The notes: generated by a model from the sequence alone, not told the origin. 64,000 nucleotides of DNA from Chitinophaga oryziterrae (GCF_009758125.1 NZ_WRXO01000001.1:1-64000), one strand, 5' to 3'; counted from the stretch's first letter, positions 15,999 to 26,512 are shown. Numbers and translations: made by a program.

Positions 15999-17564
15999 TT
16001 ACCTGGCCACGTTCACCGCACGTTTTTCACGAATAACGGTTACTTTGATCTGACCGGGGTATTGCATTTCTGTCTGTATTTTAGTGGCAATCTCAAAAGA
16101 GAGGCGATCTGCATCAGCATCGGTCACCTTATCACTTTCAACGATCACGCGCAGTTCACGACCTGCCTGGATAGCATATGCTTTTTCCACACCATCGTGG
16201 GCAAGCGCCAGGTTTTCGAGGTCTTTGATACGCTGTAAGTAGCTCTGCATGATTTCACGACGGGCACCGGGACGCGCACCACTGATGGCATCGCAGGCTT
16301 GTATAATCGGGGAGATCACGTATTGCATTTCCATTTCATCATGGTGAGCACCGATCGCATTTACTACCGCGGCATGTTCACCATATTTCTCAGCCAGTTT
16401 GGCACCTAACAGTGCGTGGCTCAGTTCTGTTTCTTCATCCGGCACTTTACCGATGTCATGCAGCAGACCTGCACGTTTTGCTAATTTAGGGTTGAGGCCC
16501 AGTTCTGCAGCCATCACACCGCAAAGGTTCGCAGTTTCTTTAGAGTGCATTAAGAGGTTCTGACCATAAGAAGAGCGGAAACGCATCTTACCTACGAGGC
16601 GGACCAGTTCTTTATGCAGGCCATGGATACCCAGTTCAATCACGGTACGCTCACCGATGTCCATTACCTGTTCTTCCAGTTGTTTCTTCGTCTTTTCAAC
16701 TACTTCCTCGATACGTGCAGGGTGGATACGGCCATCCTGTACCAGACGCTGCAGCGATAAACGTGCAATTTCACGGCGTAACGGGTCGAAAGAGGAGAGT
16801 ACAATTGCTTCAGGGGTATCGTCAACGATCAGGTCAACGCCGGTAGCCGCTTCAATAGCGCGGATGTTACGACCTTCACGGCCAATGATCTGGCCTTTGA
16901 TCTCATCGCTTTCCAGGTTAAATACAGTAATGGCATTTTCGATGGTATGTTCTGCCGCTGTACGCTGGATAGACTGAATAATGATTTTCTTTGCCTCTTT
17001 GTTTGCTTTCAGCTTCGCATCCTCGATAATTTCCTGAATATGAGACATCGCCTGGTTACGGGCTTCATCTTTCAGGCTTTCTATTAACTGGTGACGTGCT
17101 TCATCTGCGGTGAGGGCAGCCACTTTTTCAAGGCGGCGGATATGTTCTTCCTGGTGTTTTTCCAGTTCTGTACGCTTCACAGCTACTAATTCCATCTGGC
17201 GGTTCAGGTTTTCCTTGATCGCCTCATTTTCCTGCAATTGTTTCTGCAGGCTCTCTGCCTTCAGTACTACGCCCTGTTCTTTCTGTTTGATCCTGTTTTC
17301 TGCATCGGCCAGTTTCTGGTTACGCTGCATTGTCTCTTTCTCATGTTCACTCTTCAGATGGAGAAATTTCTCTTTTGCTTCGAGTAACCTGTCTTTCTTC
17401 AGGTTTTCTGCGGTCATCTGACCTTCTGCTATTATTTTCTGGGCTTGTAATTCTGCATCCGTTATCTTTTGCTGTGTGCTTTTGGCAAAAATCACCTTAC
17501 CTAACAAAATGCCTATGATCAAAGCCGCCACTGCGGCTATTGTCGTTATTAAAGTAGAATCCAT
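15999..17564 (-). CDS. rny: Ribonuclease Y
   Basis: 521 residues. An N-terminal membrane helix (about 6-25) is followed by a long coiled coil to about residue 200. Then comes a KH domain with [20 protein letters not shown] and an HD domain with [13 protein letters not shown] and [10 protein letters not shown], then the C-terminal domain. It is a membrane-anchored 5'-end-sensitive endoribonuclease that starts mRNA decay. It follows zapA with 136 bp of leader that carries a GC-rich stretch and possible promoter (see findings). Ends in the terminator at 15943. Confidence 0.95.
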   Translation of the reverse strand: MDSTLITTIAAVAALIIGILLGKVIFAKSTQQKITDAELQAQKIIAEGQMTAENLKKDRLLEAKEKFLHLKSEHEKETMQRNQKLADAENRIKQKEQGVVLKAESLQKQLQENEAIKENLNRQMELVAVKRTELEKHQEEHIRRLEKVAALTADEARHQLIESLKDEARNQAMSHIQEIIEDAKLKANKEAKKIIIQSIQRTAAEHTIENAITVFNLESDEIKGQIIGREGRNIRAIEAATGVDLIVDDTPEAIVLSSFDPLRREIARLSLQRLVQDGRIHPARIEEVVEKTKKQLEEQVMDIGERTVIELGIHGLHKELVRLVGKMRFRSSYGQNLLMHSKETANLCGVMAAELGLNPKLAKRAGLLHDIGKVPDEETELSHALLGAKLAEKYGEHAAVVNAIGAHHDEMEMQYVISPIIQACDAISGARPGARREIMQSYLQRIKDLENLALAHDGVEKAYAIQAGRELRVIVESDKVTDADADRLSFEIATKIQTEMQYPGQIKVTVIREKRAVNVAR

Positions 17565-17700
17565 ACAAAAAATTTAAACTTGATTTATGTTGCATTCCTG
17601 GCCACATTCCCGTTCCGTGGAAAAGGTAGAGGGTTAGAACTTGATTCGCGAAAATACAAAAAGATGTGCGAAATGATGAGATAATGCGCTGAGAAGCAGA

Positions 17701-17994
17701 TTATTTCAGGTGTTCGTCCAGCAATGTTTCCAGGTGTTGTAATTTTTCCTGAAGGAAGGGCGCCATTCCGGCCTGTTCCTTTCCTCCGCTGGTAACAGGA
17801 TGGGTGGCGTACATAATGAGGGCCATCGCGATATAATCCTGGAGGTCTTTACCCGCATAAGCGGTTTTGAACTCCACGATCTTCTCGTTGACTTCCTTCA
17901 TGGTGCGACGCACTGCTTCCTCTTCCTCCGGTTTGATCTTAATACGGTAGGACCGGTCGGCCACTATTATATTAATAGGGATGAGATTTTCCAT
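17701..17994 (-). CDS. zapA: Cell division protein ZapA
   Basis: 97 residues. The N-terminus IPINIIVADRSYRIKIKPEEE forms the small ZapA domain, followed by a long helix (VRRTMKEVNEKIVEFK, KLQHLETLLDEHL). ZapA bundles FtsZ filaments in the divisome. It sits between the coiled-coil gene at 18021 and rny, an order that recurs in Bacteroidota. Short length is normal for the family. Confidence 0.85.
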   Translation of the reverse strand: MENLIPINIIVADRSYRIKIKPEEEEAVRRTMKEVNEKIVEFKTAYAGKDLQDYIAMALIMYATHPVTSGGKEQAGMAPFLQEKLQHLETLLDEHLK

Positions 17995-18020
17995 GTTGTT
18001 CTTGGTTGTAGGCGGCTTTA

Positions 18021-18329
18021 CTAGCTGTTCAGTAAGGCGATGCAGCGGTCAATTTCCCGGATATAGTCATTGATCCTTGTCCGCATCTCCTTCTTAAACT
18101 CATCATCATCTTCTTTATTTGATGGAGCTCCCTGTGTATTCCCTGCAATCTTGGTCATTTGCAGTTTGTTAGACAGGGTAGCAATGGCATCGTTCTGCGC
18201 ACTCAGTTCTTCTTCATTTAATCGGATCTGCTCTCTCAGCAATACATTTTCTCCCTGCACCTGCTGTAATTTCCTTACCAGCAATTGCAGTTTATCCTCA
18301 ATGCGTTGTATGTATTGCTCTAAAGCCAT
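18021..18329 (-). CDS. Conserved coiled-coil protein between pheT and zapA
   Basis: 102 residues, a coiled coil from about residue 4 to 65 (QYIQRIEDKLQLLVRKLQQV) followed by an acidic, charged segment and a C-terminal helix. No enzymatic motif. Its position next to zapA suggests a divisome-related ZapB-like role, but this is inference. It is spaced 5 bp from pheT and 26 bp from zapA, so pheT, this gene and zapA form one transcription unit. Confidence 0.7.
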   Translation of the reverse strand: MALEQYIQRIEDKLQLLVRKLQQVQGENVLLREQIRLNEEELSAQNDAIATLSNKLQMTKIAGNTQGAPSNKEDDDEFKKEMRTRINDYIREIDRCIALLNS

Positions 18330-18334
18330 AATAA

Positions 18335-20758
18335 TTATTTCCTTATTTCAGCATTTAGCTGTCCTTCAAATGCTTTTACCAGCTTTTCCATTACACTATC
18401 GATCTCCTTATCCGTAAGGGTCTTTTGTGCGTCCTGGAATGTAAAGCTCACTGCATATGATTTTTTATCTGCGCCAAGCTTCTCACTTTCAAAAACATCA
18501 AACAGGTTCAGCTGTTGCAAAAGTGGCGATTTTACCGTTTTCGCGGCTGCTTCTACTGCTACGAACTGTATTTTCCTGTCGAGAATCAGTGCCAGGTCGC
18601 GACGTACGGCCGGGAACTTTGGTATTTCTTTGTAGAAGTTATTGCTTTTTTGCAGCAATCCCAACACATTCGTCCAGTTGAAGTCAGCAAACCACACTGG
18701 TTGTTTGATATCGAACTGTTTAAGTTTACCGGAAGAGATGGCTCCAAGGGTCACAACTGTCTTATTACGAACGGTTATTTGCCACAGGCCGTCAGTTTCG
18801 GGCTCTTTCCATTGCAGGCCGGTGATGCCGAGTAACTGCAACAGGTTCTGTACATACCCTTTCAGGAAGTAGAAATCGACCGGTTGCGCTTTATGCAGCC
18901 AGCTTTCCATTGTTTTCTGTCCGGTCAGGTACAGGCATAAGTGAGGCGTTTCCTCATACACGTTCTTCTCGTAAGAAGCATATGTATTACCGAATTCGAA
19001 GAATAACAGGTTGTCATTCCGCCTGTTAAGATTATGTGCCACGCTTTCCAGTCCGGTTTCCAGCATGGAAGGGCGCATCACGTCCAGATCGGCGCTGAGG
19101 CTGTTAATCATTTTCACCGTATGGGCCAGTACTTCGGGAGAGAAGTACTTACTGTTGGTGATAGAATTGGTGAAGATTTCGTTGAAACCATTAGCAGCGA
19201 GATAGTTAGCTGCCTTTTCACGGACCTTCTCTTTATCCGGTCTTGCGGCAGCAGCTGGTGTGATCGTTACCTGTGAAGGTATTTCGATATTATCCAGGCC
19301 GTCGATACGCATGATCTCTTCCACGATATCCGGTGCGATACTGATATCGGGCTTACTGTAAGGTACTGCTACTTTGAACTTTTCCCCTGTTTTCAGCAGG
19401 AAGGTGAAGCCCAGGCTGGTTAAGATACGTTCTACCTTATCCGCAGGATAGAATTTACCACTTAACTTTTTGATATAAGCCCAGGTGGTTTCCACTTCTG
19501 TCTGTGCCTTTGGATTGGGGTAAACATCTGTGATGACAGAAGCCGCCTGACCGCCTGCGAGTTCGCAGATCAGTGCAGCCGCACGTTCCAGTACGTATAC
19601 GGTGCCGGAAACGTCCACCCCTTTTTCGAAACGGGCAGCCGCGTCCGTACGCAGGCCATGCCTGAAAGAGGTAGGGCGTATACTGGCAGGACTGAAGCAG
19701 GCACTTTCCAGGAAGATGTGCCTGGTTGTATCGGTAACGCCGGAGTGAAGGCCGCCGAATACACCCGCAAGAGCCATTGGTTCCCCATCGCCGTTACAGA
19801 TAACGAGGTCTGCCGCATCCAGTTTCCTTTCTTTTTCATCCAGTGTTACAAAAGGCGTGTTCTGGGGAAGGTTTTTTACAATGATCTTCCCGCCTTTGAT
19901 CGCGTTGGCATCAAAAGCATGCAGGGGTTGCCCTGTTTCATGCAGGATGAAGTTGGTAATGTCCACTATGTTGTTGATAGGCCTTACACCTATTGCTAAC
20001 AGCTTGTTTTTCAGCCAGTCGGGAGAAGGTTTGATCGTTACCCCTGAGATGGTGATACCCGCATAACGCAGGCAGGCATCTGTATTTTCTATGGTCACCG
20101 TGATCGGAAAGGCTTCTTTTGCCTGGGGCAAAGGAGTGATTGCCGGTACTAACGCCTTGTATTGCAGGGTGTTCTCTGCATTATTCAGGTAAGCACATAC
20201 GTCTTTCACCACACCCAGGTGGCTCATGGCATCCATACGGTTAGGGGTCAGGCCAATTTCGAAGATCCAGTCCTGAACGGGTTGAAAGATTTCCCTCGCC
20301 TGGGTACCTGGTATTAAAGAAGGGTCCAGCACCAATATACCGGCATGACTTCCGCCTAAACCGATCTCATCTTCGGCGCAAAGCATCCCATGGCTTTCTT
20401 CGCCGCGGATTTTGGCCTTTTTCATGGTGAGGGGTTCACCGCTGGCGGGGTAGATAGTAGCGCCGATGGGGGCAACTACTACTTTCTGTCCTACGGCAAC
20501 ATTAGGGGCTCCACATACGATGTTGAGGGGTTCCCCGTTACCGATATTGACAGTTGTCAGCTTCAGTTTATCTGCATTGGGATGTTGTGCGGTGGTCAGC
20601 ACTTCTCCTATGATAAGCCCTTCCAGGCTACCTTTAACGGATTCAAATTGTTCCAGGCTTTCCACTTCCAGACCTATACGCGTCAGGATAACAGATAGTT
20701 CCTCCGGTGATGGTTTTACCGGCAAATAGTCACACAGCCAATTGTACGAAATAGTCAT
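18335..20758 (-). CDS. pheT: Phenylalanine-tRNA ligase beta subunit
   Basis: 807 residues from the ATG at 20758. The frame opens 32 codons earlier, but MTISYNWLCDYL is the family start. Domains: N-terminal and tRNA-binding OB fold (about 40-150, ADKLKLTTVNIG, NIVCGAPNVAVGQKVVVAP), B3/B4 editing domain (about 205-390, with LRYAGITISGV), B5 (about 410-480), the core of the beta subunit, and a C-terminal anticodon-binding fold (FPAVRRDLALILDRKI and following). It charges tRNA-Phe with PheS, which is not in the window. Divergent from dnaB. Confidence 0.97.
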   Translation of the reverse strand: MTISYNWLCDYLPVKPSPEELSVILTRIGLEVESLEQFESVKGSLEGLIIGEVLTTAQHPNADKLKLTTVNIGNGEPLNIVCGAPNVAVGQKVVVAPIGATIYPASGEPLTMKKAKIRGEESHGMLCAEDEIGLGGSHAGILVLDPSLIPGTQAREIFQPVQDWIFEIGLTPNRMDAMSHLGVVKDVCAYLNNAENTLQYKALVPAITPLPQAKEAFPITVTIENTDACLRYAGITISGVTIKPSPDWLKNKLLAIGVRPINNIVDITNFILHETGQPLHAFDANAIKGGKIIVKNLPQNTPFVTLDEKERKLDAADLVICNGDGEPMALAGVFGGLHSGVTDTTRHIFLESACFSPASIRPTSFRHGLRTDAAARFEKGVDVSGTVYVLERAAALICELAGGQAASVITDVYPNPKAQTEVETTWAYIKKLSGKFYPADKVERILTSLGFTFLLKTGEKFKVAVPYSKPDISIAPDIVEEIMRIDGLDNIEIPSQVTITPAAAARPDKEKVREKAANYLAANGFNEIFTNSITNSKYFSPEVLAHTVKMINSLSADLDVMRPSMLETGLESVAHNLNRRNDNLLFFEFGNTYASYEKNVYEETPHLCLYLTGQKTMESWLHKAQPVDFYFLKGYVQNLLQLLGITGLQWKEPETDGLWQITVRNKTVVTLGAISSGKLKQFDIKQPVWFADFNWTNVLGLLQKSNNFYKEIPKFPAVRRDLALILDRKIQFVAVEAAAKTVKSPLLQQLNLFDVFESEKLGADKKSYAVSFTFQDAQKTLTDKEIDSVMEKLVKAFEGQLNAEIRK

Positions 20759-20860
20759 TTGTAAGTTTATAAGTGGCGTAAAGTTAATAAATAAGGACAA
20801 AGGGTAAAAAGGAGATTGCATAATGCACAAAAACTGCACATCCGTCTTTCCCAAATGTTA

Positions 20861-20981
20861 TGTGGAAAATCTTTTTACACAAAGTTTGTGAATATGCTGA
20901 CCTTTGTCTGGGGATTGAAAATCGATTTGGTGAATAAGTGTGTCCCAGTCAGTGGATAACTGACAAATTGCGGGTGGATAA
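20861..20981. promoter_or_regulatory. Cluster of DnaA-box-like sites in the pheT-dnaB intergenic region
   Basis: In the 423-bp gap 20759-21181, three sites match 8 of 9 bases of TGTGGATAA: TGTGGAAAA (20861), AGTGGATAA (20951) and GGTGGATAA (20973). The last two are spaced 22 bp on the same strand. Several more GTGxATAA-like strings lie around 20929. No gene is visible in the gap. Confidence 0.45.
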
Positions 20982-21181
20982 CATGTGAAAGTGGTCTTAT
21001 AAACTATATCAGGAATCAATCTTTAATAAGTGGGAAATTGCGGTTACCTTAGTTTTTCAGGCCCTAAAAAGTTTACAATTTGGTAAGGACATCATAATGA
21101 AACTGGTACAATAAAATTGTAGAAACTAAGGAATAGCCCATATTATTTCACAAACTTTTTTAATAGGCATTAATTACATAA

Positions 21182-22741
21182 ATGGATCTGAATCTTAAGA
21201 AAGACCGCAATGTGCGCCGTAAGCCGTCCGTTGACATTTCATCTATGATGTATGGCAAGATACCGCCGCAGGCTAAAGAAATGGAAGAAGCGGTACTGGG
21301 TGCAATCATGCTTGAGAAAGGCGCGTTTGATTCTGTTATTGAAATATTGAAGGGGGAGTGCTTTTACGTAGAGGCACACCAGAAGATTTATTCGGCAATG
21401 ACCAAGCTGGCGGGTAAATCCATGCCTATCGATATTCTTACTGTAGTAGAGGAGCTCAAATCATTGGGTGAGCTTGAAATGGTAGGGGGACCTTATTATA
21501 TAACAAGACTCACCAACATGGTGGTGTCTTCTGCCAATATTGCGGCACATGCCCGTATAATCCTTCAGAAATTCATTCAGCGTGAGCTGATCCGTATCTC
21601 CGGAGAAATCCTCAGTGAATCCTATGAGGATACTGCTGATGTATTCGACCTGCTCGATTCTGCAGAAAGCAAACTTTTTGAAGTAACGAATAATCACCTT
21701 CGTAAGAACTACGATAGTATCGATAAGATCCTTGTAAATACCATGAAGAGGATCGAGGACCTGCGTAACAGGGGGGATGATATTACCGGGGTCCCTTCCG
21801 GTTTCCCTTCACTGGACAAAGTGACTTATGGCTGGCAATCAACGGATTTAATTATCCTGGCTGCCCGTCCCGCGGTGGGTAAGACCGCGTTCGCGCTGAA
21901 CCTTGCCAGGAATGCGGCCTTGCATCCCCGTTTCCCTAAAGGTGCTGCATTGTTCTCCCTTGAAATGTCGTCCGGACAGATCGTTCAACGTATCCTGTCC
22001 GCGGAATCTGAGATAAAGCTGGAAAAGATTTCCCGTGGTAAGCTGGAAGAGTATGAGATGAAGAAGCTGATGACCCATGGTATTGAACGGCTGGCAAAGG
22101 CCCCTATCTTTATAGATGATACGCCGGCGTTGAATATCTTTGAGTTACGTGCAAAGGCAAGAAGGCTGGTGCATAATCATGGCGTAGGTCTGATCATCAT
22201 CGACTACCTGCAGCTGATGAGTGGTTCTTCGGATGGTAAGGGTAGTAACCGTGAGCAGGAAATCAGTAAGATCTCCAGGGACCTGAAAGGGATGGCGAAG
22301 GAATTGGGAGTACCCATTATTGCGTTGTCCCAGTTGAGCCGTGACGTGGAAAAACGTAAAGACGGTAACAAGATGCCACAGTTGAGTGACCTTCGTGAAT
22401 CCGGTGCGATCGAGCAGGATGCGGACATGGTATTGTTCCTGTACCGTCCTGAGTATTATGAGATCAATACAAATGAGATGGGAGAATCCAATAAAGGTGA
22501 GACCCACGTGCGTATAGCGAAACACCGTAACGGTCAGCTGGATACTATCAAGCTGCGTGCGGTACTGGAGTTCCAGCGTTTTGAAGACGATGGTAGCCTG
22601 GAGAACCCGGCCAGCACCAGCGGTAACTCTTATGCAGGATTCCCCAATCCTGGTGATGGTGGTAATAATGAAGCTAAGTTCTTTATCCAGAAAGGTTCCA
22701 AGATGAACGATATGGAGTTTGAAGAAGACGCTCCTTTTTAA
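21182..22741 (+). CDS. dnaB: Replicative DNA helicase DnaB
   Basis: 519 residues. The N-terminal domain (about 25-125, EMEEAVLGAIMLEKGAFD and CFYVEAHQKIY) is followed by a linker and the RecA-like motor. The Walker A site is AARPAVGKTAFALN near residue 230. Walker B is LIIIDYLQLMSG near residue 340. The C-terminal part carries LRESGAIEQDADMVLFLYRPEYY. It unwinds DNA at the replication fork as a hexamer. No intein. It stands in its own unit, divergent from pheT, and is closed by the terminator at 22764. Confidence 0.97.
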   Translation: MDLNLKKDRNVRRKPSVDISSMMYGKIPPQAKEMEEAVLGAIMLEKGAFDSVIEILKGECFYVEAHQKIYSAMTKLAGKSMPIDILTVVEELKSLGELEMVGGPYYITRLTNMVVSSANIAAHARIILQKFIQRELIRISGEILSESYEDTADVFDLLDSAESKLFEVTNNHLRKNYDSIDKILVNTMKRIEDLRNRGDDITGVPSGFPSLDKVTYGWQSTDLIILAARPAVGKTAFALNLARNAALHPRFPKGAALFSLEMSSGQIVQRILSAESEIKLEKISRGKLEEYEMKKLMTHGIERLAKAPIFIDDTPALNIFELRAKARRLVHNHGVGLIIIDYLQLMSGSSDGKGSNREQEISKISRDLKGMAKELGVPIIALSQLSRDVEKRKDGNKMPQLSDLRESGAIEQDADMVLFLYRPEYYEINTNEMGESNKGETHVRIAKHRNGQLDTIKLRAVLEFQRFEDDGSLENPASTSGNSYAGFPNPGDGGNNEAKFFIQKGSKMNDMEFEEDAPF

Positions 22742-22763
22742 ATAATATTTTTAAAAGGTAACA

Positions 22764-22791
22764 GGGTGTCTCGCTAATAACGGGACACCCT
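22764..22791 (+). terminator. Intrinsic terminator after dnaB
   Basis: GGGTGTCTCG pairs with CGGGACACCC with one mismatched pair, followed by TTTATATTTTT. Confidence 0.65.
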
Positions 22792-22801
22792 TTATATTTT
22801 T

Positions 22802-24151
22802 ATGTGGAAGAAGTATCAACAGTATTACAGAGATAATTTCCGTTTAGCTTATCCCGTAGTGATATCCCAGCTTGGACACACGATGGTTGCCCTGTCAGAT
22901 ACCGTTATTATTGGTCATACCGGGGACGTTCCTCTTGCTGCTGTTGCATTGGGCAGTAGTTTGTTTTCTGTATTTATGGTGATGGGTATTGGGATGTCTT
23001 ACGGACTTACACCGTTGATTGCGCAGGAACATGGACGTGGTAATATCGAAGCCTGTGGCTCCCTGCTGCGTCATAGTTTGTTTATCAATTTAATTCTGGG
23101 CCTGATATTATCTACTGCTATCATTATTGGTAGTAATTACCTGCATTTATTGCATCAGGAGCCTGATGTACAGGCACAGGCGCGTCCCTTCCTGCAATGC
23201 CTGGGCGCTTCCTTTTTCCCGCTGATGGTGTTTCTGAGCTTCAAGCAGTTTGCAGAAGGGCTGGGATTTACACGTCAGGCAATGAACATCAGTATTATAG
23301 GTAATGTGATCAATATTGTGATAGGGATCACGCTGGTATATGGATTTCATCTGGGTGTTATCGGGGTAGGGATCGCAACGTTTGCCGACAGGCTTTTGAT
23401 GGGATTAGCCATGGCCTGGTATGTATTGAAGGGCAACCGCTTTAAGAAGTATATTCATCAGTTTGGACATTGGAATTTATCCGGAGCCGCTATTAAGAAA
23501 ATATTAGGGATTGGTGCGCCGGTGGCCATGCAATACATTTTTGAGATCAGCGCTTTTAGCGGGGCTATAATTATGGCGGGATGGATAGGTGCGAAAGAAC
23601 AGGCTGCCCACCAGATAGCGATCAACCTGGCCTCCATTACTTATATGATGGCCAGCGGGATTTCTGCGGCTGCGGGCATTAAGAGCGGGAACTATTTCGG
23701 GGCCAGGCAGTTCAGGGAGCTGCGTATGTCTGCCATTGCCAGTTATCATATGGTATTGATAATGATGAGTACTACAGCGCTGATATTTATGGTGTTCTGC
23801 CGGCTGCTGCCTCTGATATATATCAGCGATGTGGCAGTAGTGGAACTGGCGGCGCACCTGATTATCATTGCAGCGTTCTTCCAGTTATTTGACGGGACAC
23901 AGGTGTTGGGGCTGGGTATCCTTCGTGGTCTTGGCGATGTGAAGATGCCCACTATCATTACATTCCTGGCTTACTGGGTACTTGGGTTGCCTGTCGGTTA
24001 TTTCCTGGGTATCTATCTGGGTTTTGGTGTACAGGGGATCTGGTGGGGATTGTTATTAGGGTTGCTGACTGCATCTATCCTGTTGTTTTTCAGATTCCAG
24101 CATAAGACGAGAAAGGCTATTCTTGAAAATGATAATTTTGCAGCAATTTAA
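22802..24151 (+). CDS. MATE family efflux transporter
   Basis: 449 residues with 12 membrane helices. The N-terminal segment YPVVISQLGHTMVALSDTVI and IGHTGDVPLAAVALGSSLF carry the usual MATE motifs, and GIGAPVAMQYIFEISAF begins the second half. These are Na+ or H+ antiporters for drugs and other organic compounds at the inner membrane. The substrate cannot be read from the sequence. The start lies 11 bp after the dnaB terminator; rsmE follows 4 bp after the stop, so the two are probably co-transcribed. Confidence 0.9.
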   Translation: MWKKYQQYYRDNFRLAYPVVISQLGHTMVALSDTVIIGHTGDVPLAAVALGSSLFSVFMVMGIGMSYGLTPLIAQEHGRGNIEACGSLLRHSLFINLILGLILSTAIIIGSNYLHLLHQEPDVQAQARPFLQCLGASFFPLMVFLSFKQFAEGLGFTRQAMNISIIGNVINIVIGITLVYGFHLGVIGVGIATFADRLLMGLAMAWYVLKGNRFKKYIHQFGHWNLSGAAIKKILGIGAPVAMQYIFEISAFSGAIIMAGWIGAKEQAAHQIAINLASITYMMASGISAAAGIKSGNYFGARQFRELRMSAIASYHMVLIMMSTTALIFMVFCRLLPLIYISDVAVVELAAHLIIIAAFFQLFDGTQVLGLGILRGLGDVKMPTIITFLAYWVLGLPVGYFLGIYLGFGVQGIWWGLLLGLLTASILLFFRFQHKTRKAILENDNFAAI

Positions 24152-24155
24152 AGAT

Positions 24156-24857
24156 ATGTTTTACGCAAAAGATGTTTCTCCGCAGGCAGATAGTTATACG
24201 ATGGATGAACCGACTTCCAAGTATTGTATCATGGTGTTACGGCATACTGCCGGGGATGAGGTATTACTGACGGATGGCCGTGGGGGCCGTTATACGGCTG
24301 TGATCACAGATGATAACAGGAAGAAGTGTGTGCTGAAGATCACCTTATATACGTTGATACCTCCTGTTGTCAGTCCTGTACGGATAGCGATCTCTTTTAC
24401 CAAGAATACTTCCCGGATAGAGTGGTTCCTGGAAAAGGCCACGGAGATAGGGGTGCAAACGGTGTTCCCGTTGGTGAGCCAGCGTACGGAGAAGGAAAAA
24501 TTCAGGGCAGACCGTTTTGAGAATATACTGGTATCGGCCATGCTGCAATCGCAGCAGTATTATTTACCGGAGCTGGCAGCACCGGTTTCTTTTGATAAGC
24601 TGATACAACAACCGGGTGCTGAGCAGTTGTTTATAGCGCATTGTTTACCCGAAGAGAAGGCGCATTTATGGCAGGCCATGCAGGCGGGGAAAGATAGCCT
24701 GATGCTGATTGGCCCTGAAGGCGATTTTACGCCGGAAGAGATAAAGGCAGCGCTGGGACAGGGGTTCAGGCCGGTGTCGCTGGGCAATACCCGGCTGCGT
24801 ACGGAAACAGCCGGGGTAGTAGCCTGTACTATGATGAATGCGGTGAATGTTATTTAA
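24156..24857 (+). CDS. rsmE: 16S rRNA m3U1498 methyltransferase RsmE
   Basis: 233 residues from the ATG at 24156. An earlier ATG (24129) and TTG (24123) lie inside the MATE gene; the start near the FYAKDV motif fits the family best. N-terminal PUA-like domain ([18 protein letters not shown]), then the SPOUT methyltransferase domain with [27 protein letters not shown] and [14 protein letters not shown], the knotted SAM site. It methylates U1498 of 16S rRNA. Its end overlaps the convergent pyrD by 8 bp. Confidence 0.92.
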   Translation: MFYAKDVSPQADSYTMDEPTSKYCIMVLRHTAGDEVLLTDGRGGRYTAVITDDNRKKCVLKITLYTLIPPVVSPVRIAISFTKNTSRIEWFLEKATEIGVQTVFPLVSQRTEKEKFRADRFENILVSAMLQSQQYYLPELAAPVSFDKLIQQPGAEQLFIAHCLPEEKAHLWQAMQAGKDSLMLIGPEGDFTPEEIKAALGQGFRPVSLGNTRLRTETAGVVACTMMNAVNVI

Positions 24858-25872
24858 GTCCCGCGCAGATTTTCTTTACGATAGTAGGGCCTTCGTATAC
24901 AAATCCTGTATATACCTGTACCAGAGAGGCGCCTGCATCTAATTTCTCCTGTGCATCTGCCGCAGTAAAAATCCCCCCTACAGCAATGATAGGGATGCTC
25001 CCGTTAGTATGCTGATGGATGTATTTAATCACTTGAGTTGCCCTTTCCTTTACAGGCAGACCGCTTAATCCACCCGCGCCGATAGCTGTTACTTCTGCTT
25101 CAGGTGTCTGGAGCCCTTCCCGGCTGATGGTGGTATTGGTAGCTACGATACCTGCCAGTTTGGTTTCCTGTATAATTTCTATGATATCATCCAGCTGGCT
25201 GTCCGTTAAATCCGGTGCGATCTTCAGCAGGATGGGTTTAGGTTTGGTTTTAAGGGAGTTTAATGTTTGCAGATGGTGCAGCAATTGTTTCAGCGGTTCT
25301 TTTTCCTGCAATGCGCGGAGATTGGGCGTATTGGGAGAGCTGACATTCACTACGAAATAATCTACCACATCAAATAAGGCATGGAAGCATTTCTCATAAT
25401 CACTGATGGCTTCTTCGTTGGGCGTGATCTTGTTCTTGCCGATGTTACCGCCTATGATGATATCCGAGCGGCGTTTCTGCAGGCGTTTGGCTGCTGCTAC
25501 GGCTCCGCCGTTATTGAAGCCCATACGGTTGATGAGCGCCTTGTCTTTCGGAAGACGGAATAAACGGGGCTGATCGTTACCCGGTTGGGCCACAGGCGTT
25601 ACAGTACCTATTTCCACAAACCCGAATCCCAGGCTGGCCAGTTCATCTGTGTATTTAGCATCTTTATCAAAACCAGCTGCGAGTCCTACCGGATTTTTGA
25701 ATGTAAGTCCCCAGAGCTTTTTTTCCAGGTCTTTACGTGCAGGCATACAATATGTGTGTACCAGTTTTCGTCCCATAGGCAGGCTATGCAGAATTTGCAG
25801 GCCTTTCATTACCTGGTAATGAATATTTTCCGGCGGGAAGCGGAATAATAAGTTTTTGATAAGGTTGTACAT
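24850..25872 (-). CDS. pyrD: Dihydroorotate dehydrogenase, quinone-dependent (class 2)
   Basis: 340 residues from the ATG at 25872. N-terminal helices bind the membrane and quinone ([17 protein letters not shown]). The barrel shows [38 protein letters not shown]-like [10 protein letters not shown], and [14 protein letters not shown], whose Ser is the base of class 2 enzymes. Also [18 protein letters not shown] and [15 protein letters not shown] for FMN phosphate. It oxidises dihydroorotate to orotate in pyrimidine synthesis. Confidence 0.95.
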   Translation of the reverse strand: MYNLIKNLLFRFPPENIHYQVMKGLQILHSLPMGRKLVHTYCMPARKDLEKKLWGLTFKNPVGLAAGFDKDAKYTDELASLGFGFVEIGTVTPVAQPGNDQPRLFRLPKDKALINRMGFNNGGAVAAAKRLQKRRSDIIIGGNIGKNKITPNEEAISDYEKCFHALFDVVDYFVVNVSSPNTPNLRALQEKEPLKQLLHHLQTLNSLKTKPKPILLKIAPDLTDSQLDDIIEIIQETKLAGIVATNTTISREGLQTPEAEVTAIGAGGLSGLPVKERATQVIKYIHQHTNGSIPIIAVGGIFTAADAQEKLDAGASLVQVYTGFVYEGPTIVKKICAGLK

Positions 25873-25959
25873 GCGGGCACAAATATAATACATAAGGATT
25901 TTGGGTTGTGAAAAAAGCAGGATATCATAAACATTAACTTTTTATTATTTATAATCGCA

Positions 25960-25988
25960 TTGATCTTTACGCCGGAGTATTATTTTTG
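25960..25988 (+). promoter_or_regulatory. Promoter of the sigma factor operon
   Basis: TTG at 25960-25962 and an exact TATTTTTG at 25981-25988 with an 18-bp spacer. The first codon of the sigma factor gene follows 12 bp after the -7 box. Confidence 0.6.
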
Positions 25989-25999
25989 TATCTGTAACC

Positions 26000-26512
26000 A
26001 TGCTCGACCGCCATACATTAGAAGCTATCTTTAAAGAACATCATGCACATTGCCTGGCTTTTGCCGTGCATTATACCGGTGATGCCCATGACGCCGAAGA
26101 GGTGATTCAGCAGGTATTCCTGCGGTTATGGGAAAAGCGGGCCACCATTGAGATCACAGGGGGGACCAAATCCTATCTGTTTGCTGCGATCCGGAATACG
26201 GCGATTAGTAACTGGCGGAAGGAGACGGTGCGACTGGAAAAGGAGAATGCTGCGGGGACTTTCCGTTTTGCGGATTTGTCAGTGCAATCTCCTGTGTGGG
26301 AGCTGGAACGGTTGTATCAGCAGGCGTTGGACCTGTTGCCGGAACGTTGCCGGGAAGTGTTTGTCTTAAGCCGGCAGCAGCAGCTGAAGTATGCTGAAAT
26401 TGCTGAAGTAATGAATATCTCTGTGAAAACAGTGGAGAACCAGATGGGAAAGGCGTTAAAGATCCTGCATAAGGAGTTACGGGAGTACCTGAATAGTGTA
26501 TTGTTGTTTTGA
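26000..26512 (+). CDS. FecI-type ECF RNA polymerase sigma factor
   Basis: 170 residues. Region 2 reads FKEHHAHCLAFAVHYTGD and DAEEVIQQVFLRLWEKR, and region 4 reads LDLLPERCREVFVLSRQQQLKYAEIAEVMNISVKTVENQM. This is the small two-region ECF layout of the FecI-like group. It is followed 87 bp later by an anti-sigma FecR and then a TonB receptor with an STN domain, so it should be controlled by substrate binding at the outer membrane. It probably drives the operon itself, from the promoter at 25960. Confidence 0.93.
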   Translation: MLDRHTLEAIFKEHHAHCLAFAVHYTGDAHDAEEVIQQVFLRLWEKRATIEITGGTKSYLFAAIRNTAISNWRKETVRLEKENAAGTFRFADLSVQSPVWELERLYQQALDLLPERCREVFVLSRQQQLKYAEIAEVMNISVKTVENQMGKALKILHKELREYLNSVLLF

